Source: Ectopseudomonas mendocina
GTDB lineage: Bacteria; Pseudomonadota; Gammaproteobacteria; Pseudomonadales; Pseudomonadaceae
Assembly (NCBI RefSeq): GCF_016008875.1
Contig: NZ_JADTQG010000016.1
Coordinates: 62,001 to 126,000, forward strand
Reading direction: 5' to 3'
DNA length: 64,000 bases
The position numbers and the translations under genes are program-made. This document shows, piece by piece, positions 19,663 to 27,470 of the stretch; position 1 is the stretch's first letter; the number at the start of each line of letters is the position of its first letter. The notes under the pieces were generated by a model. It worked only from the letters and a program-made list of their open reading frames with translations. It had not been told where the DNA came from and did not search any database.

Positions 19663-21984
19663 TCAGTTCTTGGCGTTGATTTCCCAGCCACCGGACGCGC
19701 CTCGGGCGATCAGATAGTCACCCTGGGCCAGCCCGGCTTTGTTCAGTGCGTTCCGGGCCTGCAGCTGGTTCTGGTAGTTGGCTGCCGTAACCTCTTGCTC
19801 CTTCTTCGCCAGGTAGAGCGCACGTCGTACGGCTACCTGCGTGGCGCCCGTTTCCTTGGCAATGGCACCAATATCGGGCTCGACGCCGGCGGCGAGCTGC
19901 TGGCGTACTGTCGGGAGGAGCGAGTTGATGGTTGGCCTGGCGCTGCGTTCGGTATTGGCTTGCACGGTACCGGCGCCAGCGCCGCCGGTGATCAGCAGTG
20001 GCGGCGGCAGTGCCTGGCCTGCACGCGCTGCTGCTTCTTGGGCGGTGCCCAGTCCACCTGGCTGCGTGAGCACATCCGCTACCGCTCGATCCGAACCAGA
20101 GCGAAGCGAGTCGCGCACGCTGCGACCGGCTTTGTTGATGAACTGAGAGAACAGGCTGCCGACAGGAGTACCGGCCAAGGCGCTGAGCACCAAGTCACCG
20201 CCAAGGCCGTCGGCATCCGCCATTTCGGCTGCACGGCGCGCGGTAGCGCTGTTGCCCAGGCTGCGCCCGGCGGTTGTGGATGCGCTCACCTCGAAGTCCA
20301 GCAGATCGCTCCAGCGCTGGCGGGCGGCGTCGTCCGGCAGCATGGCCGCCACCTTGGCGCGCATTTCCTTGCTGCGCAGGTATTTGGTCACGTCGGCCAT
20401 CTTCGCTGGGTCGTTGCCCATCTTGTTGACGATCGCCGACACGGCGCCGATGCGGAACCCTTCGAGCTCGGACGGGCTTAGCCTGCCGAGATTGGCGGCC
20501 AGCTCCTCGGCGCTGATGTTCCGGCTCAGGATGGTACGGCCACTGTCCACCGCATCAATGTACTGACTCGGCCCCGCCCAGGCTGCCCGGGCCTGGCGAT
20601 AGGTCGGGCTGGCGGCATCCATCATGTCAATCAGCTTGGTGCGAATGCCCTTGATGACACGAGCCTCGCTGTAGTCACCGGCGCGCTCGAGCGTGCCGAC
20701 CTTGGAATCGAGGGTCTTCTTGATGAAGTCCAGATCGCCGGTGCTCGGCACGCTTTGCAGGGTGAAGGTGCCATCTTCCTTCAGGTCGATGAATCTGCCG
20801 TAGAACTCCCGGCCTTCATTGCCGGCGCGGCGTTCGGCAGCCCGATAGGCCTCCTGCATGACCGGCCGCTTGAACAAGTCTTCGAGCTCATGCGTCCACG
20901 GTACGGGCTCCTGATAGGCCTTGGCATACAGCGGCTGGGCGTCTCGGGAGCGCTGCGCCATCGCCTCTTCCACTGCCTGATAGGCGCTGCGCTGGCTGCC
21001 AGTGGCGCGGCCAAGATCTTCGGCTGCACGGCTGAAGCTGTCACGCTCGCTTTTGGTCAGATCCTGCAGCGCTTCAGTGATCCGCTGCGGCTGGGCTTGC
21101 TGCCGCTCAGTCAGCGCCGGGATGACCTGCGAGCGGCCGGCGCCTGGAGTCTGCGCCACGCGCTCCAGCAGACCCTGAATGTTCTCCCCGCCGGCGTCAG
21201 CGGGCATGGCGGCGCCAGGGTAGCGCTGCTGCAGCTCATCCGCCTGGCGGCGGAACTGGTCAATGGTCATGCCGTCACGCTCAAGGGCACGCTCCACCTG
21301 CTGCACAGCCGATCGCTCAGGAGAGCGCAGGGTGCCGACTACTGCTCGGCCGGCACCGAGTACGGCGGGCACTCCTGCACCTACCGCGGCACCCAGTGCA
21401 GCACCCTCGACAGCCGCCGGTGCACGCTCCAGCAGGTCGCCTTCTGCCGATCCCAGTCCATACAAACCACCATATCCGGCGCCGATGGCGGCACCTTCTC
21501 CGACGGTCTGCTTCAGGCTGGGCGCAATTGGTGCTGCAGCAGCTTGCGATGCAGCTCGCGACAGGGGGCCAGCAGCTGCCTTGCCAGCAGACGGCAGCAG
21601 AGAGGCGCCGCCTGTGGCCACTATAGGCAGTAGACCGCCAGTAACGCCGCCCAACGCACTGGCCGCCGGGTTCTGCTCCCGAGCCTGACGATCAAGCGCG
21701 CGCTCGCCTTCGACGTTCAGATCGTAGCGTTCCCGCCAGGTGTCACCATCGTTGCCGGTGCCCAGGATCGGATTGAGGGCGGCCGAGGCGGCACTGCTGA
21801 TCTCATCGGCAAATCCGGCGGTCAACCCGTCATTGATCCCACGCAGCAGAGAGCGTCCGGCCCCGATACCGCCCCCAGCGTCCCGCTGGGCTGCAGGTTG
21901 TTCGATGGGCGCGCGCTCCCAAGCGGACTGGCTTTGCTCGCTTCCACCGTTGACTACGGGGGCATCCTTCCAGCTCGCCATCAT
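19663..21984 (-). CDS. Putative phage DNA-ejection (internal virion) protein
   Basis: 773 residues, starting MMASWKDAPVVNGG; the W-x-x-APVV opening is common in large internal proteins of P22-, BPP-1- and F116-like podoviruses. The region about residues 100-200 is Ala/Gly-rich and hydrophobic (GGLLPIVATGGASLL, GEGAAIGAGYGGLYGLGS), as in proteins that enter the host envelope during ejection. The middle is helical and polar (QRITEALQDLTKSERDSF), and the tail has a second Gly/Ala stretch. The start overlaps the stop of the preceding gene (ATGA), so the pair is translationally coupled. Family assignment is from memory of such proteins, not a search. Confidence 0.7.
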   Translation of the reverse strand: MMASWKDAPVVNGGSEQSQSAWERAPIEQPAAQRDAGGGIGAGRSLLRGINDGLTAGFADEISSAASAALNPILGTGNDGDTWRERYDLNVEGERALDRQAREQNPAASALGGVTGGLLPIVATGGASLLPSAGKAAAGPLSRAASQAAAAPIAPSLKQTVGEGAAIGAGYGGLYGLGSAEGDLLERAPAAVEGAALGAAVGAGVPAVLGAGRAVVGTLRSPERSAVQQVERALERDGMTIDQFRRQADELQQRYPGAAMPADAGGENIQGLLERVAQTPGAGRSQVIPALTERQQAQPQRITEALQDLTKSERDSFSRAAEDLGRATGSQRSAYQAVEEAMAQRSRDAQPLYAKAYQEPVPWTHELEDLFKRPVMQEAYRAAERRAGNEGREFYGRFIDLKEDGTFTLQSVPSTGDLDFIKKTLDSKVGTLERAGDYSEARVIKGIRTKLIDMMDAASPTYRQARAAWAGPSQYIDAVDSGRTILSRNISAEELAANLGRLSPSELEGFRIGAVSAIVNKMGNDPAKMADVTKYLRSKEMRAKVAAMLPDDAARQRWSDLLDFEVSASTTAGRSLGNSATARRAAEMADADGLGGDLVLSALAGTPVGSLFSQFINKAGRSVRDSLRSGSDRAVADVLTQPGGLGTAQEAAARAGQALPPPLLITGGAGAGTVQANTERSARPTINSLLPTVRQQLAAGVEPDIGAIAKETGATQVAVRRALYLAKKEQEVTAANYQNQLQARNALNKAGLAQGDYLIARGASGGWEINAKN

Positions 21985-23897
21985 GGTTTCCTCCGGGTGG
22001 TGCCATCAGGAGCTATGAATAACGCGCCGGATGGTAGTGCGTTATATCCATCGTCATCGCTGATTTGGAGCGGGCCTGAAGAAGCGGCACGCTGACCGTC
22101 AAGTAATGGTGCGGCCTTGCGCTCTGCGGTCCCTAAACCCCCGCGTATAGAAGCTAGCGCTCGCGTTCTCGCATCGGCTTTTTGGTTAAGCACTTCGTCA
22201 CTATCACCTGGTTGTGGCAGGTACATGGCGCCATAGATTTCCATTTCCTGCTGAGTGATTGCGGCTCCCGTATCCTTCCTAAGAATTGCCGCAAGCACCT
22301 CTCTACCGGATTGCTCAGCTTGCTGTCGTTCTTTGGACACCAGGCTATTTCCCAAGGCTGAATTGCCTAGCAAGGGTGTGCCACGCACAAGTGTGTCGGC
22401 GAAGCCCCTGAGCTGACCTCGATCGCCAGCAGGGCGCGCGGTCAGGGCATCGCCCTGTTGAGCCAACTGGGCGTTCGCTTGATTGCCACGAGTGTAGTAG
22501 CCGAGATCTTTGCTCTGCTGCTCCGTGAGCTTGGCGTTGTCTCCATCGCCAGCACTTGCGGCCTGGGCTTTTGCAAACCCCGTCGGATCTACCTGCAGGA
22601 GGTATTGGCGCTCAGCTTGGGTGCGAGCGTCTCCTTGCAGTTTTGGATCGTTCAGCCTTGCAAGGCTTTCATTGAGACCTCGATTCGCTTGGAGCACTTG
22701 CTCTTGCCCCTGAATGTCTTGCTCTAGCTTGCGCTGTTGCAGCCGCTCTGTTTCTTGTCTTTGAGCTCCTGAAAAATTTTCCTGCTTCAGTTGATTGAGC
22801 TCTGTGTCTCTCTTCTCCAGCCGATTGCTGAGAAATGGATTGCGCGAACTATCACGCACGATTGTCAGCTTCCCGCCGTTATTCCCGAGTTCACCGCGCT
22901 GGCTGATCTCGATCATGCGCTGCCGCTCTTGGTTGGCGCGCTCGAAGCGATCGATGGCCATCTGTGCGTCACCTGGCTCACCGACGGAGAGCCCACCACC
23001 AACACCATCACCGATACGGCTCATGCCGCCGGCTGGCATTGCCCCGGCGCCAGCAAGGGTGGTGGGATCATTGCTGAACTCAGGAGAGCCATTTGCCCCC
23101 AGCCTCATGGCGATGCCATTTCCTGCGTTTACCCATCTGTTTCCAGGCTGCTGGCCTACCTGGCTTGGCGCGGTCGAACCGTTTTCATCTTGAGTGCGGG
23201 CGGCTCCCTCTGCTGCGACGCCCGGGCTGCCAGGTGGCGTCTCCTGAACAGGGGCTGGTCGGTTCGCGCTCATTGACGCCCCGTTGTAGCCGGGCAGACC
23301 AAAGCGCCCGCCAGATGCTGGAGCGCTACCGACGCTGCCGCGCGGACCGGTCACCGGCTGGTCAAACTGAGCCTGCATGCGTTCTGCTCGCGCTAGGTCG
23401 CCAGAAATGCCGGCCGCCCGCTGCGCCGCTGGAGTGTTGGTGATATCGAAGCTGGTTTGTTTCGGCTTCTGCTCGTCGTCGACCAGCCCGCCATCTGCGA
23501 AAAAGTGCCGCGGCTCCTGCTGTACACCACCTCTGGCCGTTGCCAGCATCGCTTTGCTCAGACCGAGGCCTGCAGGTTTGTGGGTGCCATCTTTCACTTG
23601 GTCGAGCAGGGCCGCGCCAATGGCATGCACCTGCTCTGGCGGTAGCTCGTACTCGCCATTGCTGACCGCGACCGGCACCTGTTTGCGTGGGATGCCAAGG
23701 CGCGGCTGCTCGCGCGCTAGCTCCTTGGGATTGCCACCATAGCCCGGGATGCCGAAGCCGAGTTTCTTCGTGGTGTCGGCCGGCAGGATGTAGGTTCCAG
23801 CCGGTACCGTCTTCTCGATAGAGTCAGAGGTGCCGGTACCAGGGCCGACGATCAGGCCACCATTGGCCGCGTGCTTGCGTTTGGGAAGTCCGTACAT
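21981..23897 (-). CDS. Putative podovirus-type virion/ejection protein
   Basis: 638 residues from the ATG at 23897 (MYGLPKRKHAANGG), with AAGGAGGGGCTCTC upstream; a GTG 21 codons earlier is less likely. The N-terminal block GGLIVGPGTGTSDSIEKTVPAGTYILPADTTKK is the G-P-G-T-G-T-S-D motif I associate with structural proteins encoded beside ejection genes in BPP-1/F116-like podoviruses. A second copy-like block (FADGGLVDDEQ) and long Gln/Glu-rich helices (about 380-480) follow. The middle is AT-richer than the backbone. It ends inside the start codon of the next ejection-type gene. Its role in a particle is inferred. Confidence 0.65.
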   Translation of the reverse strand: MYGLPKRKHAANGGLIVGPGTGTSDSIEKTVPAGTYILPADTTKKLGFGIPGYGGNPKELAREQPRLGIPRKQVPVAVSNGEYELPPEQVHAIGAALLDQVKDGTHKPAGLGLSKAMLATARGGVQQEPRHFFADGGLVDDEQKPKQTSFDITNTPAAQRAAGISGDLARAERMQAQFDQPVTGPRGSVGSAPASGGRFGLPGYNGASMSANRPAPVQETPPGSPGVAAEGAARTQDENGSTAPSQVGQQPGNRWVNAGNGIAMRLGANGSPEFSNDPTTLAGAGAMPAGGMSRIGDGVGGGLSVGEPGDAQMAIDRFERANQERQRMIEISQRGELGNNGGKLTIVRDSSRNPFLSNRLEKRDTELNQLKQENFSGAQRQETERLQQRKLEQDIQGQEQVLQANRGLNESLARLNDPKLQGDARTQAERQYLLQVDPTGFAKAQAASAGDGDNAKLTEQQSKDLGYYTRGNQANAQLAQQGDALTARPAGDRGQLRGFADTLVRGTPLLGNSALGNSLVSKERQQAEQSGREVLAAILRKDTGAAITQQEMEIYGAMYLPQPGDSDEVLNQKADARTRALASIRGGLGTAERKAAPLLDGQRAASSGPLQISDDDGYNALPSGALFIAPDGTTRRKP

Positions 23898-23987
23898 GAG
23901 AGCCCCTCCTTGCGGGATAGGCTCATTCTTCCTGCACTGAAAATGATGACAAAACCCCACAGGGGGTTAGGCATACAAATCGCCGCC

Positions 23988-24225
23988 TGAATGTGGACTT
24001 TTGACAACAGGGCAACGACAGGTTTTGACAGGTCGCTGGCAGATGCAATGAGGCGTGCCGGGGCCGCTGAATGTAAACTTTTGACTACTTCGCAGGGCCG
24101 CCCTCATCGCCTGTACTGAGCCAGGGCAGTGAGGTTTTGTGAGGTTCCCGGCTGGAAGAAAGATGGGATTTACGGGAGCAGTACGCGCACGCACGCGTAC
24201 GCGCGTACTGTTCTCGAAACTCGGT
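23988..24225. repeat. Repeat-rich intergenic module Y (356-bp gene-free gap)
   Basis: This gap between two genes (23898-24253) holds: an 18-bp direct repeat TGAATGTGGACTTTTGAC / TGAATGTAAACTTTTGAC at 23988 and 24068, 80 bp apart; two nnnAGGTTTTnnnAGGT boxes (GACAGGTTTTGACAGGT at 24017 and GTGAGGTTTTGTGAGGTT at 24129); and a palindrome with 10-bp perfect arms CAGTACGCGC (24179) / GCGCGTACTG (24201), then AAACTCGG. The box and palindrome order repeats module X. It may hold operators, promoters or a packaging or replication site; sequence alone does not decide. No convincing gene is present. Confidence 0.6.
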
Positions 24226-24253
24226 GATGCATGTGCACCTCCGAATGGGCGCA

Positions 24254-24820
24254 CTATGGCGCAGACTGCTCCTGCAGCAGCTCGGGGTGGGCCTGCAGGT
24301 ATTCTCGCTTCAGTTGCAGCACCAACTCGTTATGTGCAGCTTCTGACTTCCGTGCCTGCTCCCAGTAAGCGCCCAGGCTCATTGGCGCTTTGCTCAGCAC
24401 CTCATGGGCCATACGAGCCGCTTGCAGGCGCTGCTGGGCTTTGCTGTGATGCTCCATGGCCGCCAGTGCCAGGGGAAACGCCGAATCGCCAGCGATTGCA
24501 TCGTCGATGGCCGCAAGCTGGACGGCATCTGCAGCGCTCTTGGCTTCCGCCTCCAGTTCCGTCACCAGGGTGGCGATGGCCTGCTTCGAGGTCTTGGTCA
24601 TGCGCTCGACCCGATTTCTGGCGGTTGTCGCCTGGTGCTTCGCCTGCGCGACTTCCGGATGCGAGGCGAATAGCGAGTCGGGCAGCGCTCGAGCCGTTGC
24701 CTCTACTTGGCGCTGCGGCGCCTCCTCGGCATAGCGGCGCGTGCGTTCGGCATGGGCATCATGAATCACTTCGGACTTGTGCTGTTGCTGCAGTTTGATG
24801 AGTGCGGGTGGAAGATCCAT
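24254..24820 (-). CDS. Helical protein of unknown function
   Basis: 188 residues, MDLPPALIKLQQQHKSEVIH, preceded by AGGAGAACAACC. It is rich in Ala, Gln, Glu and Lys and almost wholly helical, with probable coiled coils around residues 45-100 (HPEVAQAKHQATTARNRVER) and 125-170. No membrane segment, cysteine motif or enzyme motif is seen. It precedes the ejection-type genes. A scaffold-like or virion-associated role would fit, but nothing shows it. Confidence 0.7.
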   Translation of the reverse strand: MDLPPALIKLQQQHKSEVIHDAHAERTRRYAEEAPQRQVEATARALPDSLFASHPEVAQAKHQATTARNRVERMTKTSKQAIATLVTELEAEAKSAADAVQLAAIDDAIAGDSAFPLALAAMEHHSKAQQRLQAARMAHEVLSKAPMSLGAYWEQARKSEAAHNELVLQLKREYLQAHPELLQEQSAP

Positions 24821-24850
24821 GGTTGTTCTCCTGTGGGGTGGTGTTGCCGG

Positions 24851-25156
24851 TCAGTGCGCTGGCCTATCAGCAGGGGAGTGGTAGTGCAGGCTGCACAGCT
24901 GGTTGAGATGTTCAATCAGTCCTTCCGCGTCCTCGGCGGTGATGCGCCAGGTCAGGTACAGCGCCCAGATGACGCCGCTGGCCTGATCTGCATTCTTCCG
25001 GAGAGTCGGTGTATCGCCGGCGATCGCCAGCAGCGAGCGCATCCATTCGGTCAACTCGTCGACCGTCAGAGGGCGCTGATGGAATGTCGCGAGCAGTTCG
25101 GCGCCGAGAAAGAGAGGATCTTCGCCAGCGACTCCGAGTCGCTTCTGGTCAGCCAT
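24851..25156 (-). CDS. Small element protein of unknown function
   Basis: 101 residues from the ATG at 25156 (MADQKRLGVAGEDPLFLGAE), with GGGAGGTGCCC directly upstream; an in-frame GTG two codons earlier has no better support. It is mostly helical (ELLATFHQRPLTVDELTEWM; WALYLTWRITAEDAEGLIEH) with no known motif. It lies between the iterons and the 188-residue gene. Confidence 0.65.
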   Translation of the reverse strand: MADQKRLGVAGEDPLFLGAELLATFHQRPLTVDELTEWMRSLLAIAGDTPTLRKNADQASGVIWALYLTWRITAEDAEGLIEHLNQLCSLHYHSPADRPAH

Positions 25157-25289
25157 GGGCACCTCCCTGGCGACGAAGAAACTCGCCGGCCAACTGCAGA
25201 CTGAATAGGGGCGCCCGCACTTCGTGAGCCTGTTTCACAGGCTGTAGACGGGTAGATGACCAGGCTGCGCCTGGTATATCTAAGAAGGA

Positions 25290-25416
25290 GTACAGTTTCT
25301 GTACCAAGTGAAACCGCTCCATGCGTACAGTTTCTGTACCGATGAGGGTGTTTTTCATGGCTGCTCAAGGCTCCATGGGTACAGTTTCTGTACCCTGTCG
25401 GTACAGTTTCTGTACC
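25290..25416. repeat. Four palindromic iterons, probable replication origin or operator array
   Basis: GTACAGTTTCTGTACC occurs exactly four times, at 25290, 25325, 25379 and 25401. Each contains the inverted repeat GTACAG-TTT-CTGTAC. Copies 2 and 3 also share the flank GCTCCATG. Spacings are 35, 54 and 22 bp. The two rightmost copies lie inside the last codons of the replication-type gene and the other two just past its stop. Exact iterons next to an initiator-like gene point to an origin; autoregulation of an operon is the main alternative. Confidence 0.75.
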
Positions 25417-25832
25417 GGGTGATTTGATCTTTCGAGGCTGAATTTCCTGGGGGGTGTAGTGGTAGGCGACACCTCCAGTTTTCCGCCGCATTCGTCGATG
25501 GGCTGCCAGCTCAGTGCGTACAGAGCGCAGCAGCCGCCAGGCTTGATGAAGCGACCTTCGCGGGTGCATGTGATCAACCGCTGCTCCTGCAGCTCTCGTA
25601 GCGCCTTCGCCAGCGTTGCCTTGCTACCGACGCCCCAGGCCTCGGCCTGGGTGAAGGTCGCCGACAGGTCGCCGTTGTTGCCGCCACGGTACTGGCGCAG
25701 CAGGCCCAACAGCACCTTCAGTGCACCGCCGGACAGTGTCCGAAAACTCTCGCTGTCCATGACCGCATGGGGCAGGGCGGCGAAGGTTCCGGCCGGGCTG
25801 CGTCCTTTGGATTTCCTAAGGCTTCGCGCCAC
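25365..25832 (-). CDS. Winged-helix protein, probable replication initiator
   Basis: 155 residues from the GTG at 25832 (MARSLRKSKGRSPAG), which has GAGGAG five bases upstream; an ATG 16 codons earlier is possible. The central part (FAALPHAVMDSESFRTLSGG ... LLGLLRQYRGGNNGDLSATF) followed by a helix-turn-helix (VGSKATLAKALRELQEQRLI) and a wing resembles winged-helix proteins common in phages and plasmids, some of them replication proteins. The last codons are made from two iterons (VQKLYRQGTETVPMEP), so the gene and its presumed binding sites are physically fused. No primase or helicase motif is present; the initiator role is inferred. Confidence 0.65.
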   Translation of the reverse strand: MARSLRKSKGRSPAGTFAALPHAVMDSESFRTLSGGALKVLLGLLRQYRGGNNGDLSATFTQAEAWGVGSKATLAKALRELQEQRLITCTREGRFIKPGGCCALYALSWQPIDECGGKLEVSPTTTPPRKFSLERSNHPVQKLYRQGTETVPMEP

Positions 25833-25907
25833 GGTCGCTCCTCGAGCCTTTCCATGGGCAAGCCGATCCCGTCGGCGCATGGGCGCCGTTGTGTCGAGTC
25901 ATGGCAG

Positions 25908-26138
25908 TTACTCCCTGGTGCTTTCGGCTAGGGCTCGCCGGCGCGGTTCGGATGCCAGAGCATCATATTCATCGGCACTGATGCGCCCGAGATCACGCAA
26001 GGCGCACAGGTATCCGAAAGCCCAATCGCCGGCCATCTCTCGCCCTCCGCTGGTCAAGCGGAGATCGTCAGCGCGGTCGATAAACAGAGCGAGATGGTTT
26101 TCGCCAAGCTCGCTCAGGAGTTCGGGGAGGCTTCTCAT
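25908..26138 (-). CDS. Small element protein of unknown function
   Basis: 76 residues, MRSLPELLSELGENHLALFI. Mostly helical, with an Asp/Arg-rich middle. It starts inside the stop of the preceding gene (ATGA overlap), which supports its being translated. No known family. Confidence 0.6.
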   Translation of the reverse strand: MRSLPELLSELGENHLALFIDRADDLRLTSGGREMAGDWAFGYLCALRDLGRISADEYDALASEPRRRALAESTRE

Positions 26139-26482
26139 GGCTGGTTCTCCTCGTTCTCGGCACGTGGGCAGTGCTGCAGCCTGTGCACCGCCTCACCGTG
26201 AAGGTGGCTCAGGTGGTGAGACAGCCTCCCCAAGGCCTGCATCAGCCATCCCAGGTTGCGAACCTCGTTGGCATCAATGCCGAAGTCCTCATTGTCGGCA
26301 GATGCAGCGATACTCCAGCCGATGGCTGAGATACCGCTGTTCAGGATGCCGCTGTAGCTGCTCGATGCGTTGGCTATGCTCTTGAGCCGTTCCACCTGTT
26401 CTGCCGACAGCGGCTGCTTGTCCATAGCGGAAGGGAAGTCTTCTATCGAGAGCAGCAGCTCTGTCCAATTTGGGCTGGCCAT
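26135..26482 (-). CDS. Small element protein of unknown function
   Basis: 115 residues, MASPNWTELLLSIEDFPSAM. It has a polar N-terminus, a Ser/Ala-rich middle (NASSSYSGILNSGISAIGWS) and a His-rich helix (LGRLSHHLSHLHGEAVHRLQ). Similar short proteins occur in Pseudomonas prophages; I cannot name a family. It overlaps both neighbours by a few bases, as in a tightly packed phage operon. Confidence 0.65.
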   Translation of the reverse strand: MASPNWTELLLSIEDFPSAMDKQPLSAEQVERLKSIANASSSYSGILNSGISAIGWSIAASADNEDFGIDANEVRNLGWLMQALGRLSHHLSHLHGEAVHRLQHCPRAENEENQP

Positions 26483-26796
26483 TACCGTACCCCCTTCCGA
26501 CTACGATCCGCAGCGGCGCTCTGGCTGCCGGCATAAAGGCGCAGCGAGCTTTTCAGCTTGGCCCTGGCATTGGCCCTGGCTTCGATCAACAAGCCGCTCG
26601 GAACGCGATCGGCAAACCACCCGGCATGTACGCCCAGGTTATGACTTGGAAAGCATGCCCGTAGTTTGGCTGCTGCCTTCTTGGCCTCGCGCCGTTTGGC
26701 GAAGGGGCCGCAGACACCGAAGGGAAACGCCGGCCGGCGTTCATCCAGTACGAAGTAGTACGTCACACCGACAGCACGCTCGACAAAGTACTTCAT
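26482..26796 (-). CDS. Small basic element protein of unknown function
   Basis: 104 residues from the ATG at 26796 (MKYFVERAVGVTYYFVLDER), with GGAGG upstream. The N-terminus looks like a short beta sheet, followed by a basic helix (FAKRREAKKAAAKLRACF). The C-terminus is Arg/Lys-rich and could bind nucleic acid. It overlaps the previous gene by ATGA. Confidence 0.65.
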   Translation of the reverse strand: MKYFVERAVGVTYYFVLDERRPAFPFGVCGPFAKRREAKKAAAKLRACFPSHNLGVHAGWFADRVPSGLLIEARANARAKLKSSLRLYAGSQSAAADRSRKGVR

Positions 26797-27077
26797 GGCC
26801 GAACCTCCTTGGCGACGTGCGCAGCGCCGACGGAGCGATGCTGCCAGCAGAAGTTGCCGCTGAAGGTCCGAACCTGCTCCAGATGGCGGCAAATATCCTC
26901 AGAGGCGGGAGCCGTCCGACCACCGAGAGCGGGGACGATCTGCTGCAGGATCAGCCTTTCCAGGCGGTCGTACTCCTCGCGAGCGAAGTTCATTTGTGCC
27001 ATGCGCAGAGCGTCCAGAGTCGCGCTCTGCACAAGCTCGCCATTCATGCCATCGAAAGGGCGGATTGCGTTATGCAT
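26793..27077 (-). CDS. Small element protein of unknown function
   Basis: 94 residues from the ATG at 27077 (MHNAIRPFDGMNGELVQSAT), with AGGAGGTGCGCC upstream. The middle is helical (LDALRMAQMNFAREEYDRLE). A Cys and a His pair near the end (DICRHLEQV, FCWQHRS) do not make a recognisable metal site. It overlaps both neighbours. Confidence 0.65.
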   Translation of the reverse strand: MHNAIRPFDGMNGELVQSATLDALRMAQMNFAREEYDRLERLILQQIVPALGGRTAPASEDICRHLEQVRTFSGNFCWQHRSVGAAHVAKEVRP

Positions 27078-27297
27078 GGCGCACCTCCTGGCTTTCCGTG
27101 ATCGATTCAACCTCAGCAGCAACGCCTGCGCACAGATCTTGAGCGGCTTGGCGAATAGCGCCTACCAGGGTGAGTGCAGTAGCAGCTTGATCTTCGGTAC
27201 CGGAGGACTTCAGCATGTGAGCCAGCTCTTCCAGCGTGTTTGCGTGATCACTCAGCTCCTGGCCGACCAGATCGACCATGCGGAGAAAATCAGACAT
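27070..27297 (-). CDS. Small helical element protein
   Basis: 75 residues from the ATG at 27297 (MSDFLRMVDLVGQELSDHAN), with AGGAGGTGGCCC upstream. Almost entirely helical and acidic; resembles the short DUF-type proteins of Pseudomonas prophages. Start and stop overlap the genes on either side. Confidence 0.65.
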   Translation of the reverse strand: MSDFLRMVDLVGQELSDHANTLEELAHMLKSSGTEDQAATALTLVGAIRQAAQDLCAGVAAEVESITESQEVRHA

Positions 27298-27460
27298 GGG
27301 CCACCTCCTGAGCTTCCAGAGAGCGTGCGCGGGCCATCGCTGCGTTGTAGCGCGCCAGACGGACAGAGAGGCTTGAGTTGGAATGAAGCGCAGCAAGTGC
27401 GCGTGCTTTCCACGCTGCTGCGTGAGATGTGGACGGATTTAGGGCGTGCGGGTGATTCAT
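27290..27460 (-). CDS. First small gene downstream of the RNA switch
   Basis: 56 residues from the ATG at 27460 (MNHPHALNPSTSHAAAWKAR). The start is set by a strong AGGAG eight bases upstream; the longer open frame upstream runs through the structured RNA region. The protein is basic and Ala-rich. Its ribosome site is part of the CGTTAGGAG block that can pair with the antisense segment, so its translation is the likely direct target of the RNA, like icd in phage P1. It opens the tight run of small genes leading to the replication protein. Confidence 0.6.
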   Translation of the reverse strand: MNHPHALNPSTSHAAAWKARALAALHSNSSLSVRLARYNAAMARARSLEAQEVAHV

Positions 27461-27470
27461 GGGTGGTGCT

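Noticed and set aside
23967..24254. 95-codon frame in the gap between the ejection-type gene and the 188-residue gene
   Set aside because: It is composed of the repeat boxes and palindrome of module Y, overlaps the neighbouring stop codon, and lacks a ribosome site.
25149..25358. 69-codon frame covering two iterons
   Set aside because: It begins among the iterons without a good ribosome site and overlaps a better-supported start at 25156; not excluded, but not supported.
25290..25416. CRISPR array
   Set aside because: Repeats are 16 bp with 6-38-bp gaps of unequal size, lie partly in a gene, and no cas gene is near; iterons fit better.
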